Shown: positions 1 through 12,699, counted from the first letter of the stretch. The stretch is DNA of 64,000 nucleotides from Rahnella sp. AA (GCF_002834385.1 NZ_PITQ01000001.1:868001-932000); one strand, 5' to 3'. Made by a program: numbers and translations. Notes: generated by a model from the sequence alone, not told the origin.

Positions 1-8
1 ATTACCGG

Positions 9-13
9 CTCCT
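9..13 (-). promoter_or_regulatory. acrB ribosome binding site at window edge
   Basis: Read on the minus strand, just after the acrA stop, there is AGGAG, a 6-base spacer, and then AT as the last two bases of the window. If the next base outside is G, acrB starts exactly across the edge. This is the standard acrA-acrB arrangement; the acrB identity is inferred from context only. Confidence 0.55.
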
Positions 14-14
14 A

Positions 15-1190
15 TTAAGACTTCGTCGCTGTAGCGGGCGCTGCTGCGTTTTGATCGACTTCCTGTGCAGTAACCTGTACGCCTGGCTTAATTTTTTGCA
101 GACCTGTCACGATAATTTTATCGCCACTTTTCAGGCCGTCGGTCACGACCCATTTGTCGCCAATAGCTTGCGTTGTGGTCACAGTACGAAGTTCAACTTT
201 ATTGTCAGCGCCAACAACCATCGCTGTTGCATCACCGCGTGGGTTACGGGTGATACCTTGCTGAGGAACCAGCAGAGCATTGTCGTTTACCCCTTCATCC
301 AGACGTGCGCGCACAAACATGCCGGGCAGCAACGCGTCATTTGGGTTAGGGAAGATGGCACGCAGCGTAATGGAGCCAGTCGTTTCATCAACGGTCACAT
401 CAGAGAATTCCAATGTACCCGCTTGTGAATATTCTTTACCGTTATCTAACAGCAGCTTGACCTGTGCTTTGCCGTCAACTTGTTTCAGGCTACCGTCAGC
501 CAGCTCTTGTTTCAGACGCAAGAAGTCGTTGCTGGACTGAGTCACATCGACATAGATAGGATCAAGTTGTTGCACTGTTGCCAGCGCCGTGGTTTGTCCG
601 GTAGACACCAGAGCACCTTCAGTCACTGACGAAATACCGATACGCCCGCTGATAGGGGAGGTGACTTTCGTGTAAGCCAGATTGATACGTGCGCTTTCAA
701 CTGCTGCTTTGGAACTTACAACAGCAGCGTCAGCCTGTGCGGCCGTGGCAACAGCGGTATCGTAGTCTTGTTTACTGATGTAGTTGGTGCCAAGCAGGGG
801 TTTATAGCGATTCACCGTCAGACGGGAAATTTGTGCGTTAGCCTGAGCTTTTACCAGATCGCCTTTAGCGCTGTCATACGCGGCCTGATAAGTGGCTGGA
901 TCGATTTGATATAACGAGGTTCCAGCTTTAATTTCGCTGCCTTCAACGAAGTTACGTTTCAGAATAATGCCGCCAACTTGTGGGCGTACTTCAGCAATGC
1001 GAAAAGCAGCAGTACGACCAGGAAGTTCGGTTGTTACATTCAACGGTTCAGTTTTGAGCGTAACGACGCCAACCTGCGGAGCATGTGGCGCACCTTGTTG
1101 AGCTTCTTTATCGTTACATCCTGTAAGTGCTAAGCTTCCGGATAGCATCAGAACTACCGCCAGAGGCGTTAACCCTCTGTTTTTGTTCAT
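15..1190 (-). CDS. acrA: AcrA, periplasmic adaptor of the AcrAB-TolC multidrug efflux pump
   Basis: Membrane fusion protein of an RND tripartite pump. It links the inner-membrane transporter AcrB to the outer-membrane channel TolC and is anchored by a lipid. The 391-residue product has a type II signal peptide with lipobox LTGC and lipidated Cys25. It is followed by a biotinyl-lipoyl-like half (near VRPQVGGIILKR), an alpha-helical hairpin (about residues 95-165), the second lipoyl half, and beta-barrel/membrane-proximal domains. Length and motifs match E. coli AcrA. It is divergent from acrR across a 141-bp gap holding the AcrR operator. The acrB ribosome binding site follows directly after its stop. 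The family and gene order make the call secure. Confidence 0.96.
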   Translation of the reverse strand: MNKNRGLTPLAVVLMLSGSLALTGCNDKEAQQGAPHAPQVGVVTLKTEPLNVTTELPGRTAAFRIAEVRPQVGGIILKRNFVEGSEIKAGTSLYQIDPATYQAAYDSAKGDLVKAQANAQISRLTVNRYKPLLGTNYISKQDYDTAVATAAQADAAVVSSKAAVESARINLAYTKVTSPISGRIGISSVTEGALVSTGQTTALATVQQLDPIYVDVTQSSNDFLRLKQELADGSLKQVDGKAQVKLLLDNGKEYSQAGTLEFSDVTVDETTGSITLRAIFPNPNDALLPGMFVRARLDEGVNDNALLVPQQGITRNPRGDATAMVVGADNKVELRTVTTTQAIGDKWVVTDGLKSGDKIIVTGLQKIKPGVQVTAQEVDQNAAAPATATKS

Positions 1191-1280
1191 AAATAAACCT
1201 CAAGTGTCCGATTTCAAATTGTCCAATGGATCACAACATTCCAAATCCATTGCTGCGCTTTTAGTATGTGCGTGCTATGT

Positions 1281-1304
1281 TACATACATTCAAGAATGTA
1301 TGTA
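1281..1304. promoter_or_regulatory. AcrR operator palindrome
   Basis: A perfect 24-bp inverted repeat, TACATACATT - CAAG - AATGTATGTA, lies between the divergent acrA and acrR genes. From memory, both arms equal those of the E. coli AcrR operator and only the central four bases differ. AcrR bound here would repress both acrAB and itself until a drug ligand releases it. Confidence 0.88.
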
Positions 1305-1331
1305 AATCAAACTCCCCTTAAAGACAAACCT

Positions 1332-1967
1332 ATGGCACGAAAAACCAAATCACAGGCGCTGGAAACCAGACAACAGATTCTGGATGCTGCTGTGCGTGAA
1401 TTTTCTGCCCGTGGAGTATCGTCGACATCACTGACTGATATTGCGAATGCAGCCGGTGTGACGCGGGGCGCAATTTATTGGCATTTCAGGAACAAAGTGG
1501 AACTGTTTAATGCGATCTGGGAAGCTTATGAATCCCGGATAAAAGTGCTCGAAGTAGAGTATCAGACAAAGTTTCCGAATAATCCACTGCGTATTTTGCG
1601 CGAAATCCTTATTTACATTCTGGTCGCCACTGTCACGGATACGCAACGTAAGGCATTGATGGAAATTATATTCCATAAATGTGAATTTGTTGGGGAGATG
1701 ACCTCCGTTCATGAAGCGCGAAAAGCGTTGTATATGGAAGGCTACGGTAAAATTGAGCGCATCCTCGTGCGCTGTATTGAGGAAAATCAATTGCCCGCGG
1801 CGCTGGATACCCGCCAGGCTGCCATTATTTTACGCGCATATCTCACCGGATTGATGGAGAATTGGTTGTTTATACCTGAAAGCTTTGATTTAGAAAGTAA
1901 TGCAGAAAGATTCGTTGATACTTATATTGATATGTTACGACATTCCTCCTTTCTCGCCGTTGTCTGA
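1332..1967 (+). CDS. acrR: AcrR, TetR-family repressor of acrAB
   Basis: Ligand-responsive TetR repressor of the acrAB efflux operon. The start chosen is the ATG at 1332 (MARKTK), which gives 211 residues, close to the E. coli length of about 215. The longer reading frame to 1266 would run through the operator and adds residues unlike the family. The N-terminal helix-turn-helix is plain ([17 protein letters not shown], then [21 protein letters not shown]). The C-terminal helical ligand-binding domain follows. It is divergent from acrA with the operator between them, so autoregulation is expected. Confidence 0.94.
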   Translation: MARKTKSQALETRQQILDAAVREFSARGVSSTSLTDIANAAGVTRGAIYWHFRNKVELFNAIWEAYESRIKVLEVEYQTKFPNNPLRILREILIYILVATVTDTQRKALMEIIFHKCEFVGEMTSVHEARKALYMEGYGKIERILVRCIEENQLPAALDTRQAAIILRAYLTGLMENWLFIPESFDLESNAERFVDTYIDMLRHSSFLAVV

Positions 1968-2142
1968 TAATCTCTGAATACTTTCCATTAAATTAATGAG
2001 CCTGCAAATTTACCGACCGTTTTGACGATAAAACCCGCCTTCATGTGTTGTATTCAGATACGCTTTTCTCCTTTCTTTCATCGTTAACGCTGCTATTGTC
2101 ATTACCATATTATTAATTTGTTAAATGAGTTGACGCTGACGT

Positions 2143-5100
2143 ATGTTTATCCGGTTTCTGGCCGCTGTTTCTGATGTGTTCCCTGTCCTTAAAAAAAAGG
2201 GAATATCTGGTTTTTTTGCCTCCGTGATGTGCGTCATACTGCTACTTTTCTCGTTGCCAGGCCATGCTGCCAGTAATGATATTCCGGGCCGAAATGAAGT
2301 TCAGAATCAGCTTGATGCTTTAAACCGGCAAAAAAATCTGACCCCGGTGGACAAGCTGTCACAGCAGGATTTGATCCACACGCTTGAGTATCTTGACGCG
2401 CTCGACAGAGTGAAGCAGGAGGTGGCTCAGTTGCATCTGCAGGTGTCGGAAGCACCGCAAAAATTACGCGTTGCAATGGACGGGCTGGATCAGATCAAAA
2501 ACAGTACGAAGGATGATGTGGATAAAGCGCAACTCTCGGCGCTGTCACTTCGGCAGTTGGAAAACCGCCTCAATGATACCCTTGATGATCTTCAGTCCTC
2601 GCAGGAAGATTTATCAACCTTCAACACGCAACTGATTTCATTACAAACTCAGCCCGAGCGCGTACAGAATGCGATGTATACCTATTCGCTGGCGATTCAA
2701 AAAATTCGCAACCTGCTCAACGGGATGTCTCCTGGCCAGCAGGATCTGCGCGCCACGCAGCAAAATATGCTGATTACCCAACAGGCGTTGCTGAGCGCAC
2801 AGATAGATTTACAACGTAAAAGCCTGGAAGCCAATACGACGTTACAAGATCTGCTGCAAAAACAACGCGACTACACCAATGCGCATATCAACCAGCTGGA
2901 ACATACCGCGCAGTTATTGCAGGAAGTGGTTAACGGAAAACGACTGATTTTATCTGAGCGGACGGCAAAGGAAGCCCAAACGCCGGACGATACCTCGAAT
3001 ATCCAGAACGACCCGCTGGTGGCGCAGGAACTGGGAATTAACCGTAAACTCAGCGAGCGTCTGATTGCCGCCACGGAGGAGGGCAACCAGTTAGTTCAGA
3101 AAAATATCACGGTAAAAAACTGGCGCGACCGTTCTGCCCAAGCCGAACATGATCTTAAAGAGCAAATTACCGTGTTGAAAGGCAGCTTATTACTTTCACG
3201 AATTCTGTATCAGCAACAGCAAAATACCATTCCGCCATCCGGCCTGATCACTGACATGAGTGCGCACATTGCTGATTTACGTCTCGAACAGTTCACCATC
3301 AACCAGCAGCGTGACGCATTATTTCAGGGCGACAGCTACATTCAGGGTGTTGTCTCAACCAGTAAAGAAACCATCAACGGGGACATCAGCGACGCTCTCG
3401 ATCAGATTGTGGACATGCGTCGTGAACTGCTGGATCAGCTCAACAAGCAGTTGGGCAATCAGCTGTCACTGGCCATCAACTTGCAGATCAATCAGCAGCA
3501 GTTGCTCAGTATCAATCAGTCGTTAACAGAAACGCTGACGCAGCAGATTTTCTGGGTCAGCAGTAACAAACCGATGAACTGGGAATTCATAAAATCGCTG
3601 CCTGACGACGTGAAAAACCAGCTGAGCAGCCTGAGTTTTAATTTCCCCCGCGGCGAACTGATGATGGGCGCGTTGCATTCGCTGCCCGCCACGATACCGA
3701 TCTTGCTGGTCATTCTGCTTTTACTCTGGCGCAGGAAGTACATAAACCAGCGCATCGAATCACTGAGCGACGACGTCGGGCAACTCAAGCGCGACAGCCA
3801 GCTGCATACGCCGCAGGCACTGGTACTGCTGGCGCTCAATGCGCTGCCTGGCGTATTTCTGACGCTGGGTGTCGGCTACTGGCTTTCGCAATGTGATATC
3901 GATTCGAGTGATTTTTTATGGACGCTGGCGCAACGTCTGGCCGTTTTCCAGTTTGTGATGGGTTTTTGCTACCGCATGCTTAAACCGGGCGGCATTAATG
4001 AACGCCACTTTAATACGCCGGTTGCCACGTGCGCACATTACCGTCGTTCGGTGATCCGCCTGAGTCTGGTGATGCTGCCGCTGATCTTCTGGTCGGTGCG
4101 CGGAGAGAAAGCGCCGCTGGGGCTGGTCGACGATATTATCGGGCAGATGGTGATTTTTCTGACCTTACTGGCGTTGAGCGTGCTGGTATTCCCTATTGCC
4201 CGCGACGGCTGGCGTGAAAAAGACTCGCACAGTATTCGTCTCGTGATGGTCACCGCCATTGCGCTGGCGCCGGTTTTCCTGACCGGGCTGGTGGTCACCG
4301 GCTACTTCTACACAACGCTGCGACTGGCGGGGCGCTGGATTGACAGTCTGTATCTGCTGATCTTCTGGAATATCACTTATCTCAGCGCATTACGTGGTTT
4401 AAGCGTTGCGGCACGCCGTCTGGCTTATCGTCGTGCGCTGGCACGGCGCCAGACCAATGCGTTGAAAGAGGGGGCTGAAGGGAATGAGCCGGTAGAAGAA
4501 ACGCCGTTGGGGTTGGATCAGATTAACCAGCAGTCACTGCGTCTGACGACGATGGGGCTGTTCTTTATTTTTGCGACAGTATTTTACTGGATTTGGTCGG
4601 ACTTGCTGACGGTGATTTCTTATCTCGACAGCATCTCGTTGTGGCATTACTCCAGTACTGTTGCAGGGGCGGTGACTCAGCAAACCGTAACACTGGGAAA
4701 TTTACTGCTCGGATTCCTGGCCATTATCGTGGCCTATGTGCTTACGCGAAATCTGCCGGGGTTGCTCGAAGTTGTTGTGTTATCACGCTTGCAGCTCCGG
4801 CAGGGAACATCCTATGCCATCACGACGATTCTGACGTATTCGATCACCGTCATCGGTGCGGTAACGGCGCTCGGTTCGCTGGGCGTATCGTGGGACAAAT
4901 TACAGTGGCTGGTGGCGGCGCTTTCGGTCGGGCTGGGGTTTGGTTTGCAAGAGATTTTTGCAAACTTTGTTTCGGGCCTGATTATCCTGTTCGAACGCCC
5001 GGTCCGTATCGGCGATACCGTTACCATTGGCACATTCTCGGGGACCGTCAGCCGCATCCGCATCCGTGCCACAACGATTATCGATTTCGATCGCAAAGAA

Positions 5101-5538
5101 GTGATCATCCCTAACAAAGCTTTTGTGACCGAGAGGCTGATCAACTGGTCGCTGAGCGACACCGTCACCCGCGTGCTGATCAAAATCGGCGTGGCTTATG
5201 GCTCGGATCTGGAGAAAGTTAAAGAGATCCTGCTACAGGCCGCACATGAAAACGCGCGTGTGATGAGTGATCCGGCGCCGCTGGTGTTCTTCCTGAATTT
5301 CGGTGCCAGCACGCTGGATCACGAGCTGCGGGTTTATGTCCGTGAACTGGGGGATCGCAGCTATACCGTTGATGAGCTCAACCGCAGCATTGATAAACTT
5401 TGCCGCGAAAACGACATCAATATCGCCTTCAATCAGCTGGAAGTCTATTTACATAACCAGGACGGGAATGAAGTGCAGGAAGTGAAGCGATCGCTGAGAC
5501 AGCCGGGAGACGAACCAGACGCGCTGCCGCAGAGCTGA
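2143..5538 (+). CDS. mscK: MscK (KefA), potassium-dependent mechanosensitive channel
   Basis: Large MscS-family channel of the inner membrane that opens under hypo-osmotic stress and is modulated by external K+. The product is 1131 residues against about 1120 in E. coli. It has an N-terminal signal/membrane segment ending near GHAASND, a long periplasmic coiled-coil region (about 50-500) rich in LRQLE- and QRKSLE-type repeats, and a series of membrane spans from about 510. The C-terminal MscS pore and beta domain lies at about 920-1110 (LGVSWDKLQWL, GLGFGLQEIFANFVSG, FERPVRIGDTVTIG). It is convergent with rsmS. Confidence 0.95.
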   Translation: MFIRFLAAVSDVFPVLKKKGISGFFASVMCVILLLFSLPGHAASNDIPGRNEVQNQLDALNRQKNLTPVDKLSQQDLIHTLEYLDALDRVKQEVAQLHLQVSEAPQKLRVAMDGLDQIKNSTKDDVDKAQLSALSLRQLENRLNDTLDDLQSSQEDLSTFNTQLISLQTQPERVQNAMYTYSLAIQKIRNLLNGMSPGQQDLRATQQNMLITQQALLSAQIDLQRKSLEANTTLQDLLQKQRDYTNAHINQLEHTAQLLQEVVNGKRLILSERTAKEAQTPDDTSNIQNDPLVAQELGINRKLSERLIAATEEGNQLVQKNITVKNWRDRSAQAEHDLKEQITVLKGSLLLSRILYQQQQNTIPPSGLITDMSAHIADLRLEQFTINQQRDALFQGDSYIQGVVSTSKETINGDISDALDQIVDMRRELLDQLNKQLGNQLSLAINLQINQQQLLSINQSLTETLTQQIFWVSSNKPMNWEFIKSLPDDVKNQLSSLSFNFPRGELMMGALHSLPATIPILLVILLLLWRRKYINQRIESLSDDVGQLKRDSQLHTPQALVLLALNALPGVFLTLGVGYWLSQCDIDSSDFLWTLAQRLAVFQFVMGFCYRMLKPGGINERHFNTPVATCAHYRRSVIRLSLVMLPLIFWSVRGEKAPLGLVDDIIGQMVIFLTLLALSVLVFPIARDGWREKDSHSIRLVMVTAIALAPVFLTGLVVTGYFYTTLRLAGRWIDSLYLLIFWNITYLSALRGLSVAARRLAYRRALARRQTNALKEGAEGNEPVEETPLGLDQINQQSLRLTTMGLFFIFATVFYWIWSDLLTVISYLDSISLWHYSSTVAGAVTQQTVTLGNLLLGFLAIIVAYVLTRNLPGLLEVVVLSRLQLRQGTSYAITTILTYSITVIGAVTALGSLGVSWDKLQWLVAALSVGLGFGLQEIFANFVSGLIILFERPVRIGDTVTIGTFSGTVSRIRIRATTIIDFDRKEVIIPNKAFVTERLINWSLSDTVTRVLIKIGVAYGSDLEKVKEILLQAAHENARVMSDPAPLVFFLNFGASTLDHELRVYVRELGDRSYTVDELNRSIDKLCRENDINIAFNQLEVYLHNQDGNEVQEVKRSLRQPGDEPDALPQS

Positions 5539-5552
5539 TTGCCGTCGGACAA

Positions 5553-5581
5553 TTCAGGGGAAAGCGACGGGTTCCCCTGAA
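5553..5581. terminator. Inverted repeat between mscK and rsmS
   Basis: A perfect 10-bp stem (TTCAGGGGAA / TTCCCCTGAA) with a 9-base loop follows the mscK stop, between two convergent genes. No clear T-run follows on either strand, so it could be a weak bidirectional terminator or an mRNA 3'-end hairpin. Confidence 0.5.
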
Positions 5582-5598
5582 ACAGGCAGCCGGACGGC

Positions 5599-5772
5599 TT
5601 AGAGATAACTGATAGAAAGCGTATTTTTGCTGTTTTTCAGTTTTTCCTGATAATCGCGCTGAACGATTTCCAGTGCTGCAAGAGCCGTCTCGGGCGCAAT
5701 TTCATTGCACTCAAGCAGGTAAATCAGATCGACAGCAAGCTGAAGTTCGGGGGGCGCATTTTCTACGGACAT
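5599..5772 (-). CDS. rsmS: RsmS (YbaM), small regulatory protein
   Basis: A 57-residue protein starting [20 protein letters not shown]. It resembles E. coli YbaM (about 53 residues) and the RsmS proteins of soft-rot enterobacteria, where RsmS was described as a pleiotropic regulator of secondary metabolism. An upstream ATG at 5784 would add four residues (MLAN) unlike the family, so 5772 is preferred. It is acidic and helical, with no signal peptide or membrane segment. It lies downstream of priC on the same strand with a gap of 95 bases, as in E. coli. The molecular function is not evident from sequence. Confidence 0.82.
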   Translation of the reverse strand: MSVENAPPELQLAVDLIYLLECNEIAPETALAALEIVQRDYQEKLKNSKNTLSISYL

Positions 5773-5867
5773 ATTGGCCAACATTATTAGAAGCAGGTTT
5801 TGAACTTATCATTATAGATAAGAAAAGGCGGGCTCTGAACGCAGGATTCAAAAAATGTGATAAAGAT

Positions 5868-6404
5868 TCAAAAACCTTTTTCCTGACGCTCGATTTGTCT
5901 TTCAATTTTAGCCAGCGCCTGACGACAACGCATCAGACGGCCTTCCAGCGCAGCCAGTTCTTTCTGTACCCGCTGCTGATCGGCGAAAGTGGCCAGCTGT
6001 CCGAGCGTCGTTTCCCTGTCTTCAATCATCGCAATCAGACGTCGCTCGAACTGCTGAGTTTCCGCCAGTCGCGTATAGTTATCATGGCTTTTGCGCTCCG
6101 GTGTCTGGTGCGTTTTCCGTAATGTTTGCGTCGCCAGTTCGCGCTGCATGGCGGTAATTTGCGCCACCAGTCGTTCTGCAATAAAAGCCACCTGCGCCGA
6201 ACGTTTTTCGACAACTTCCTGATTCAGTTTCTGCAAATTCATTTTAATTTCAGCCAGATAATCCCGCAGACGGGTGCCTTTGGTTGAAAACAGGGCGACA
6301 TCAAAGCGCGCCTGAGAAGCCGAAACGTGGCCAATTGGCTCAATTTCCCGCGCCAGCGTTTCTATTTGCTGATCAAGGACATGTAAAATTCGTTCTGTGC
6401 TCAC
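5868..6404 (-). CDS. priC: PriC, primosomal replication protein N''
   Basis: Helps reload the DnaB helicase at stalled forks with a leading-strand gap, acting in the PriC-dependent restart pathway with Rep and SSB. The product is 178 residues, near the E. coli size of 175, all helical and basic, with the conserved N-terminal LDQQIETLAREIEPIG and C-terminal LMRCRQALAKIERQIER segments. The start is GTG at 6404, with AAGGAGA six bases upstream, which decides it. It is divergent from ybaN. Confidence 0.9.
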   Translation of the reverse strand: MSTERILHVLDQQIETLAREIEPIGHVSASQARFDVALFSTKGTRLRDYLAEIKMNLQKLNQEVVEKRSAQVAFIAERLVAQITAMQRELATQTLRKTHQTPERKSHDNYTRLAETQQFERRLIAMIEDRETTLGQLATFADQQRVQKELAALEGRLMRCRQALAKIERQIERQEKGF

Positions 6405-6518
6405 GGCGACTCTCCTTGGATGACGCGCCTAGCTTACCTATATGACAGCCCCGCTGCACTTGTTTACACTGGCAAGCACAAATTTTGCCAGTGGCCTGCT
6501 TTAAATGAAGGGAAACGA

Positions 6519-6887
6519 ATGAAACGCATACTACTGATTATTGCCGGCTGGGTATGTGTGGTGCTGGCAACGCTGGGGGTTGTCCTGCCGTTGTTGCCGA
6601 CAACGCCTTTTTTACTGCTTGCTGCCTGGTGTTTCGCCCGTTCATCGCCGCGTTTCCATCAGTGGTTACTGTATCGTTCGTGGTTTGGCGGATACCTTCG
6701 CCACTGGCAACAACACCGGGCGTTGCCTAAAGGAGCCAAACCGAAAGCGGTGGGGCTGATTGTGATCACCTTCGCTATTTCAATCTATTTCGTCCCGCTA
6801 TTATGGGTGCGTATTCTATTGGTTTGTATGATGTTGGTGTTACTGATCATGATGTGGCGGTTACCAGTGGTTGACCTTGAGCAATAA
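6519..6887 (+). CDS. ybaN: YbaN, DUF454 inner-membrane protein
   Basis: A 122-residue protein of the DUF454 family with unknown biochemical role. It begins MKRILLIIAGWVCVVLATLG and has three to four hydrophobic spans. The family motif LPLLPTTPFLLLAAWCFARSS is present, as is RFHQWLLYRSWFGGYL. The ATG at 6519 has GGGAAACG just upstream and fits the E. coli length of about 125; the frame stays open to 6420 but those extra residues do not look like the family. Divergent from priC as in E. coli. Confidence 0.88.
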   Translation: MKRILLIIAGWVCVVLATLGVVLPLLPTTPFLLLAAWCFARSSPRFHQWLLYRSWFGGYLRHWQQHRALPKGAKPKAVGLIVITFAISIYFVPLLWVRILLVCMMLVLLIMMWRLPVVDLEQ

Positions 6888-7071
6888 AACAGGCGATCAT
6901 GTCCGGCTGCGGGTTGCTTTTTAAAGCAGCTTTGCATAGATTTGGGCATCTCGTACGTCGGTGCGCTCCCAATTTCCTTCCTTAAACGGCATGCTTCAAA
7001 AGAGCATGACGGGGGACATTTGACCGCCCGCGTTTAAGTATGAACAGCAGCTTTATCAGGCAATTAACATT

Positions 7072-7623
7072 ATGACCGCTACCGCACAGCAGCTACAGTT
7101 TATTAAAGACAGTATTAAAACCATCCCTGACTACCCTAAGCCGGGCATACTGTTCCGTGACGTCACCAGCTTGCTGGAAGACCCAAAAGCTTACGCTGCA
7201 AGCATTCAGTTACTGGCCGACCGTTACCGCGACGCGGGTGTGACCAAAGTGGTTGGCACCGAAGCGCGTGGCTTCCTGTTTGGCGCACCGGTTGCATTGG
7301 TTTTGGGTGTGGGTTTTGTCCCCGTGCGTAAACCTGGCAAATTACCGCGTGAAACCATCAGCGAAACATATGATCTGGAATACGGTACTGACAGCCTTGA
7401 AATCCACGTTGATGCTATTCAACCTGGCGAAAAAATTCTGGTGATCGACGATCTGCTGGCAACGGGTGGCACGATTGAAGCCACTGCGAAACTGATCCGC
7501 CGTCTGGGTGGGGAAGTGACCGATGCCGCGTTCATCATCAATCTTCCTGAATTAGGCGGTGAAAAACGCCTGAATGATTCAAATATCAACTGTTACAGTC
7601 TGGTGTGCTTCGACGGCCATTGA
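7072..7623 (+). CDS. apt: Apt, adenine phosphoribosyltransferase
   Basis: Purine salvage enzyme in the cytoplasm that makes AMP from adenine and PRPP. It has 183 residues, the E. coli size. The PRPP-binding signature is visible as [14 protein letters not shown] (about residues 121-134), with the type I PRTase fold before it ([16 protein letters not shown], and [14 protein letters not shown]). It stands upstream of dnaX on the same strand, as in E. coli, with a perfect hairpin in the gap. A 184-base leader separates it from ybaN. Confidence 0.96.
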   Translation: MTATAQQLQFIKDSIKTIPDYPKPGILFRDVTSLLEDPKAYAASIQLLADRYRDAGVTKVVGTEARGFLFGAPVALVLGVGFVPVRKPGKLPRETISETYDLEYGTDSLEIHVDAIQPGEKILVIDDLLATGGTIEATAKLIRRLGGEVTDAAFIINLPELGGEKRLNDSNINCYSLVCFDGH

Positions 7624-7631
7624 TCCAGACA

Positions 7632-7655
7632 AGCCTCGCCTGCTCAGGCGAGGCT
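7632..7655 (+). terminator. Perfect hairpin between apt and dnaX
   Basis: AGCCTCGCCTG and CAGGCGAGGCT form an 11-bp inverted repeat right after the apt stop. There is no T-run, so it may attenuate or process the transcript rather than end it. Confidence 0.5.
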
Positions 7656-7698
7656 GTGATAGCATAACCTTCATGATTCCCCGACTTTCCCGGTATTA

Positions 7699-10033
<2,335 letters not shown>

Positions 10034-10034
<1 letters not shown>

Positions 10035-10639
10035 TGCAAACCAGCCCTCTCCTTGAATCTTTAATGGAGGCGCTGCGTTGCCTGCCGGGCGTTGGCCCGA
10101 AGTCAGCGCAGCGTATGGCATTCCAACTGCTGCAACGTGACCGCAGCGGCGGAATGCGGCTGGCGCAGTCTTTAACGCGCGCCATGTCTGAAATCGGCCA
10201 CTGTGCCGATTGCCGTACTTTTACCGAGCAGGAAATCTGTACGATTTGCGCCAATCCACGGCGTAAAGAGAACGGTCAGATTTGCGTGGTAGAAAGCCCG
10301 GCGGACATTCACGCGATAGAACAAACCGGTCAGTTTTCCGGTCGCTATTTTGTGCTGATGGGCCACCTGTCACCGCTGGATGGCATCGGGCCGGACGATA
10401 TTGGTTTAGGCCGTCTGGAGGAGCGCCTGGAGAGTGAAAACATCCAGGAAGTGATTCTGGCGACTAACCCGACGGTTGAAGGTGAGGCGACCGCTAACTA
10501 CATCGCAGAAATGTGCGGCCAGTATGGCGTGCTGGCGAGCCGTATCGCGCACGGTGTGCCGGTCGGTGGCGAGCTGGATATGGTTGACGGCACCACGCTG
10601 TCGCATTCCCTCGCCGGGCGCAATCCCTTTCGGTTCTGA
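10034..10639 (+). CDS. recR: RecR, recombination mediator
   Basis: Component of the RecFOR complex that loads RecA on gapped DNA coated with SSB. It has 201 residues, as in E. coli. It shows an N-terminal helix-hairpin-helix ([14 protein letters not shown]), a four-cysteine zinc module (CADC near 56, CTIC near 71), and a Toprim domain ([14 protein letters not shown], later [14 protein letters not shown]). It is the last gene of dnaX-ybaB-recR and is followed by a good terminator. Confidence 0.96.
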
Positions 10640-10647
10640 CTGTTATC

Positions 10648-10680
10648 GCCGGGCGCAGCTTTCTGCACCCGGCTTTATTT
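10648..10680 (+). terminator. Terminator after recR
   Basis: A GC-rich hairpin (GCCGGGCGCAG / CTGCACCCGGC, one mismatch) is followed by a T-rich tail, just downstream of the recR stop. Confidence 0.72.
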
Positions 10681-10722
10681 CTGCTATCCCTCTGCATTTC
10701 TTCTTAAAAATTTCCCCTTATG

Positions 10723-10749
10723 CTTGAAAACTCCGGTCCATAACCCCAC
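10723..10749 (+). promoter_or_regulatory. Sigma-32 heat-shock promoter of htpG
   Basis: CTTGAAA (10723-10729), a 14-base spacer, then CCCCAC (10744-10749). This matches the sigma-32 consensus and lies about 55 bases before the htpG start, where the E. coli heat-shock promoter lies. Confidence 0.82.
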
Positions 10750-10803
10750 TTACTCCTCAACGTCTGATTTGGTCACTAACAGTATCTGGATTGAGGTAAT
10801 TTG

Positions 10804-12675
10804 ATGAGTATGAAAGGACAAGAGACACGCGGGTTCCAGTCTGAAGTAAAACAACTGCTTCATCTGATGATCCATTCTCTGTATTCAAACAAAGAAATTT
10901 TCCTGCGCGAGTTAATCTCTAACGCCTCCGATGCCGCTGACAAACTGCGCTTCCGCGCGCTGTCTACGCCAGAACTGTATGAAGGCGATGGCGAGCTGCA
11001 TGTGCGTCTGGCGTTTGATAAAGAAAAACGCACCCTGACGCTGAGCGATAACGGTATCGGGATGACCCGCGATGAAGTCATCGACAACCTCGGGACTATC
11101 GCGAAATCCGGCACCAAGGCTTTCCTGCAATCTGTCGGTTCAGAACAGGCTAAAGACAGCCAGCTGATCGGCCAGTTTGGTGTGGGCTTCTATTCTGCCT
11201 TCATCGTGGCAGACAAAGTGACCGTGCGCACCCGTGCGGCGGGCGCCAGCGCCGATGAAGGTGTGTTCTGGGAATCCGCCGGTGAAGGTGAATACACCCT
11301 GGCTGATATTGAAAAAGCCGATCGCGGGACCGAAATTACCCTGCACCTGCGTGAAGATCAGGACGAGTTCCTGGATGACTGGCGCGTGCGTTCCATCATC
11401 AGCAAATATTCCGACCACATTGCGCTGCCGGTTGAAGTTGAAACCCGCAACGAAGAAGACGGCACCGTGACTTGGGAACAAATCAACAAAGCGCAGGCTT
11501 TGTGGACCCGCGGTAAATCGGAAGTGACGGACGAAGAATACAACGAATTCTACAAACACATTTCCCATGATTTCAGCGATCCGCTGAGTTGGAGCCATAA
11601 CCGCGTTGAAGGTAAACAGGAATACACCAGCCTGTTGTACATCCCTTCGCAGGCACCGTGGGACATGTGGAACCGTGATCACAAACACGGCCTGAAACTG
11701 TATGTTCAGCGCGTGTTCATCATGGATGAAGCCGAGCAGTTCATGCCGAACTACCTGCGTTTCGTACGGGGTCTGATAGATTCCAACGATCTGCCGCTGA
11801 ACGTTTCGCGTGAAATCCTTCAGGACAGCCGTATTACCCAGAACCTGCGCAGCGCGCTGACCAAGCGTGTTCTGCAAATGCTGGAAAAACTGGCGAAAGA
11901 CGACAACGAGAAATACCTGCAATTCTGGAAACAGTTTGGTCTGGTATTGAAAGAAGGCCCGGCAGAAGACGGTGCGAACAAAGAAACCATCGCCAAACTG
12001 CTGCGTTTCGCCAGCACCCGCAACGACAACAGCGCGCAAACACTGTCGCTGGAAGAGTATGTGGCGAACATGGTGGAAGGTCAGGACAAGATTTATTACA
12101 TCACCGCTGACAGCTATGCCGCGGCGAAGAGCAGCCCGCATCTGGAACTGTTCCGCAAAAAAGGCATTGAAGTGTTGTTGCTGTCTGACCGCATCGACGA
12201 ATGGATGATGAGCTATCTGACTGAGTTCGATGGCAAAACCTTCCAGTCCGTCAGCAAAGCCGACGACACGCTGGACAAACTGGCTGACGAAAGCGAAGAG
12301 CAGAAAGAAGCAGAGAAAGCGCTGGAGCCGTTCGTTGAACGTGTGAAAACGCTGCTGGGCGATCGCGTGAAAGAAGTACGTCTGACGCACCGTCTGACCG
12401 ACACGCCAGCCATCGTCACCACCGGCGCGGACGAAATGACCACGCAGATGGCGAAACTGTTTGCCGCTGCGGGCCAGGACGCGCCTGAAGTGAAATACAT
12501 CTTCGAGCTGAACCCTGAACACGCGCTGGTGAAACGGGCTTCTGACGTCACCGACGAAGCGCAGTTCAGCGAGTGGATCGAACTGCTGCTCGATCAGGCG
12601 TTGTTTGCTGAACGCGGCACGCTGGAAGATCCAAACCTGTTCATCCGCCGTATGAATACGCTGTTACAGGCGTAA
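10804..12675 (+). CDS. htpG: HtpG, Hsp90-family chaperone
   Basis: Cytoplasmic ATP-dependent Hsp90 chaperone that works with the DnaK system. It has 623 residues from ATG 10804; GAGG sits seven bases upstream, which favours this start over ATG 10810 (MKGQETRGF, the E. coli start), from which it is 13 bases away. The GHKL ATPase motifs are clear: [23 protein letters not shown], and [11 protein letters not shown]. The middle domain carries [11 protein letters not shown], and the C-terminal dimerisation domain ends MNTLLQA. A sigma-32-type promoter precedes it and a GAAA-loop terminator follows it, so it is probably monocistronic and heat-induced. Confidence 0.96.
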   Translation: MSMKGQETRGFQSEVKQLLHLMIHSLYSNKEIFLRELISNASDAADKLRFRALSTPELYEGDGELHVRLAFDKEKRTLTLSDNGIGMTRDEVIDNLGTIAKSGTKAFLQSVGSEQAKDSQLIGQFGVGFYSAFIVADKVTVRTRAAGASADEGVFWESAGEGEYTLADIEKADRGTEITLHLREDQDEFLDDWRVRSIISKYSDHIALPVEVETRNEEDGTVTWEQINKAQALWTRGKSEVTDEEYNEFYKHISHDFSDPLSWSHNRVEGKQEYTSLLYIPSQAPWDMWNRDHKHGLKLYVQRVFIMDEAEQFMPNYLRFVRGLIDSNDLPLNVSREILQDSRITQNLRSALTKRVLQMLEKLAKDDNEKYLQFWKQFGLVLKEGPAEDGANKETIAKLLRFASTRNDNSAQTLSLEEYVANMVEGQDKIYYITADSYAAAKSSPHLELFRKKGIEVLLLSDRIDEWMMSYLTEFDGKTFQSVSKADDTLDKLADESEEQKEAEKALEPFVERVKTLLGDRVKEVRLTHRLTDTPAIVTTGADEMTTQMAKLFAAAGQDAPEVKYIFELNPEHALVKRASDVTDEAQFSEWIELLLDQALFAERGTLEDPNLFIRRMNTLLQA

Positions 12676-12699
12676 CTCACAGCGGTTGAAATCAGATGA

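Noticed and set aside
6888-7071. Small gene or RNA in the gap before apt
   Set aside because: No open frame with a ribosome binding site and no strong folded or known RNA motif; treated as leader and promoter region of apt.
11140-12522. A 460-codon open frame antisense to htpG
   Set aside because: It is a shadow of the high-GC3 htpG frame: no ribosome binding site, His/Gln/Phe-rich low-complexity composition, no recognisable domain.
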